Shown one piece after another: positions 62,684 through 64,000 of a DNA stretch of 64,000 bases (position 1 is its first letter; every line of letters starts with the position of its first letter). Source of the stretch: Solirubrobacteraceae bacterium (lineage in GTDB: Bacteria > Actinomycetota > Thermoleophilia > Solirubrobacterales > Solirubrobacteraceae); NCBI GenBank assembly GCA_030447785.1, contig JAUJOF010000003.1, forward strand, positions 155,336 to 219,335. The letters run 5' to 3'. Below the pieces are notes generated by a model. It made no database searches, was not told where the DNA came from, and saw nothing but the letters and a program-made list of their open reading frames with translations. The position numbers and the translations under genes are program-made.

Positions 62684-63043
62684 ATGGAGTCAGCGGTCCA
62701 GGGTGAGGCGCTGCACACGGCGCAACTGGAGATCAGGCCCTCGGAGGGCCTGGTCCTGGCCGGCGATCGCACGGTGGCGCTGTCGGTCCGCGAGCTCCGC
62801 CTCCTGACGGCGTTGGCTCGGCGCGAGGGCCGTGTGGTCGCTCGCGCCGAGCTGTACGCCCTGGCGTGGGAGGGGTCCCTGCGCCCGGGCGATCGCTCGG
62901 TCGACGTCTACGTGCGCCGCCTGCGCGTGAAGCTCGAGCACGCGCTGCCGGGTTGGCGGTTCATCCACACGCACGTCGGCTTCGGCTACCGCTTCTCCCC
63001 CCAGCGTTCACACGACGTTCACACCACCGCCACGTCTCGGTAA
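62684..63043 (+). CDS. Stand-alone PhoB/OmpR-type winged helix protein without receiver domain
   Basis: 119 aa. It contains only a Trans_reg_C DNA-binding domain (ALSVRELRLLTALARREGRVVARAELYALAWEGSLRPGDRSVDVYVRRLRVKLEHALPGWRFIHTHVGFGYRFSP). No receiver domain, so phosphorylation-independent control is expected. A PHO box lies upstream of it and another lies at its 3' end before pstS, so it may belong to or modulate the Pho regulon. The C-terminus overlaps the second PHO box sequence. Confidence 0.85.
   Translation: MESAVQGEALHTAQLEIRPSEGLVLAGDRTVALSVRELRLLTALARREGRVVARAELYALAWEGSLRPGDRSVDVYVRRLRVKLEHALPGWRFIHTHVGFGYRFSPQRSHDVHTTATSR
63006..63027 (+). promoter_or_regulatory. PHO box before pstS
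   Basis: GTTCACACGAC and GTTCACACCAC are two near-identical 11-base units (63006 and 63017). A weaker third unit (CGCCAC) follows at 63028. It lies about 80 bases upstream of the pstS start. Confidence 0.82.
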
Positions 63044-63107
63044 CAGACTGCCGCCTGTGCGCTGGAAGGCTGGCGAGCGCCAATGGAAACGATCAGGAGG
63101 TACCTAC

Positions 63108-64000
63108 GTGAAGCCCCTTCGCTTCATGAGCGTCGCCGCTCCCTGCGTGGCCCTCGCCCTCGGCGCGGTGGCGTGCGGAGGGCAGCAGCCGGGCGGCGGT
63201 AGCGGTGGCGGTGGCGCTGGCGGTCAGACCCAGCAGGGCTCGGGCTCCGACTTCTCCCAGCTGAGCGGGACGATCCGCATCGACGGCTCGTCCACTGTCC
63301 AGCCCTTCGCGGAGGCGGCCGTCGAGCTGTTCTCCGCCGAGGCGCCCAACGTCAACATCAGCGTCGGCGGCGCCGGCACGGGTGACGGCTTCGAGCGCTT
63401 CTGCCGCGGCGAGACGCAGATCTCCGACGCGTCGCGCCCGATCGAGACCGACGAGGTCGAAACCTGCGAGGCAGAGATGATCGAGCCCGTGGAGCTGCAG
63501 GTGGCGCAGGACGCGCTGTCCATCGTCACCAACCGTGAAACGATGATCCCCGACAACTGCATCGCCACCGAGCAGCTCGAGCAGCTCCTCGCGCCGGGCT
63601 CGAACGTGTCCAACCTCAGCGAACTGGGCCAGGGCTTTCCCGACCAGGAGGTCTCCCTCTTCACGCCCGGCACCGAGTCGGGCACGTTCGACTACTTCAC
63701 CGAGGAAGTCCTGGAGACCGACGCGGAGCAGCGCACCGAGGGCGTGCAGACCTCGGCCGACGACAATCAGCTGGTCACCGGCGTCTCCGGCACCCCGGGC
63801 GGGCTGGGATACTTCGGCTTCTCGTTCGCCGACCAGAACCGCGAGCAGCTGAACATCCTGCAGGTCGACGGCGGCGAGGGCTGCGTGGAGCCGAGCATCG
63901 AGACCGTGCAGAACAACCAGTACCCGCTGTCGCGCCCGCTGCTCATGTACCCGAGCAGGCAATCGCTACAGCAGCCGGAGGTCAAGGGCTTTCTGACCTT
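63108..64000 (+). CDS. pstS: Phosphate-binding protein PstS (cut by the window edge)
   Basis: The 5' part, ~297 codons, of a periplasmic-type phosphate-binding lipoprotein of the Pst ABC transporter. The signal peptide ends at a possible lipobox Cys (LALGAVACGG), then a Gly/Gln-rich linker, then IRIDGSSTVQPFAEAAVELF, NVNISVGGAGTGDGFERFCRGETQISDASRPI and FTPGTESGTFDYFTEEVL, which line the phosphate pocket. AGGAGG (63095-63100) sets the GTG start at 63108. A PHO box precedes it, so phosphate starvation control is likely. Confidence 0.92.
   Translation, partial: MKPLRFMSVAAPCVALALGAVACGGQQPGGGSGGGGAGGQTQQGSGSDFSQLSGTIRIDGSSTVQPFAEAAVELFSAEAPNVNISVGGAGTGDGFERFCRGETQISDASRPIETDEVETCEAEMIEPVELQVAQDALSIVTNRETMIPDNCIATEQLEQLLAPGSNVSNLSELGQGFPDQEVSLFTPGTESGTFDYFTEEVLETDAEQRTEGVQTSADDNQLVTGVSGTPGGLGYFGFSFADQNREQLNILQVDGGEGCVEPSIETVQNNQYPLSRPLLMYPSRQSLQQPEVKGFLT

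Overview
The window is very GC-rich and gene-dense, with short gaps and many GTG starts and stop/start overlaps (ATGA, GTGA, TAGTG). Several features point to an actinobacterium, most likely class Thermoleophilia (Solirubrobacterales-like): RF2 without a programmed frameshift, separate ftsE/ftsX next to an S41 protease, the SecA C-terminal style, CtaG, Spo0M, and PHO boxes of the Streptomyces type. This is an inference from gene content; no 16S gene is present. Many first-of-operon genes have a TANNNT hexamer 6-9 nt before the start codon, which suggests widespread leaderless transcription, while operon-internal genes often carry GGAGG-type ribosome binding sites.

Layout. 0-8.6 kb: UTP-glucose-1-phosphate uridylyltransferase, CtaG, ComF, HPF, SecA (one apparent frameshift), RF2 and a BON-domain protein. 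8.6-12.2 kb: a tocopherol-type (vitamin E) set made of a tocopherol cyclase-like protein, a VTE3-like methyltransferase and a homogentisate prenyltransferase, with two copies of a ~140-bp inverted-repeat-ended element around the cyclase gene. 12.3-21.5 kb: nadC-nadA, an M16 peptidase, ftsE-ftsX, an S41 protease, an RNB exoribonuclease and smpB. 21.5-24.5 kb: a toxin-antitoxin pair, an M3 peptidase broken by three frameshifts, and the tmRNA gene ssrA. 24.7-37.7 kb: stress and regulatory genes (UspA, TetR, SpoIIE phosphatase, Crp/Fnr), DUF2237, YceI, DoxX, a secreted glycosidase, two methyltransferases flanking another inverted-repeat element, and an ABC-2 exporter.

37.7-43.9 kb: two half-CHAD genes translationally coupled to polyphosphate kinase, followed by a duplicated-domain lipoprotein and two ferritin-like exported proteins. 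44-51.4 kb: crotonase (frameshifted), ABC-F, Spo0M, a cytochrome c, a PhoD-type phosphatase and a calcineurin-like phosphoesterase. 51.5-58.7 kb: a glycan or compatible-solute cluster (GH31, PHP-GT4 fusion, GT4, GH63-like). 58.8-61.9 kb: an arsenic operon (arsR, a 48-codon Cys-Cys ORF, arsM, arsC with a C-terminal helical extension, an aquaglyceroporin, a second arsC). 61.9-64 kb: phosphate genes (DUF47/PhoU-like, a receiverless PhoB-type regulator, pstS cut by the window edge) with two clear 11-bp-repeat PHO boxes.

The genes form several coherent themes: secretion and translation housekeeping, membrane antioxidant synthesis, polyphosphate and phosphate economy, arsenic detoxification, and ribosome rescue (smpB with ssrA). 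Five apparent single-base frameshifts (secA x1, M3 peptidase x3, crotonase x1), most in G/C runs, suggest that part of the apparent gene damage could be sequence error.
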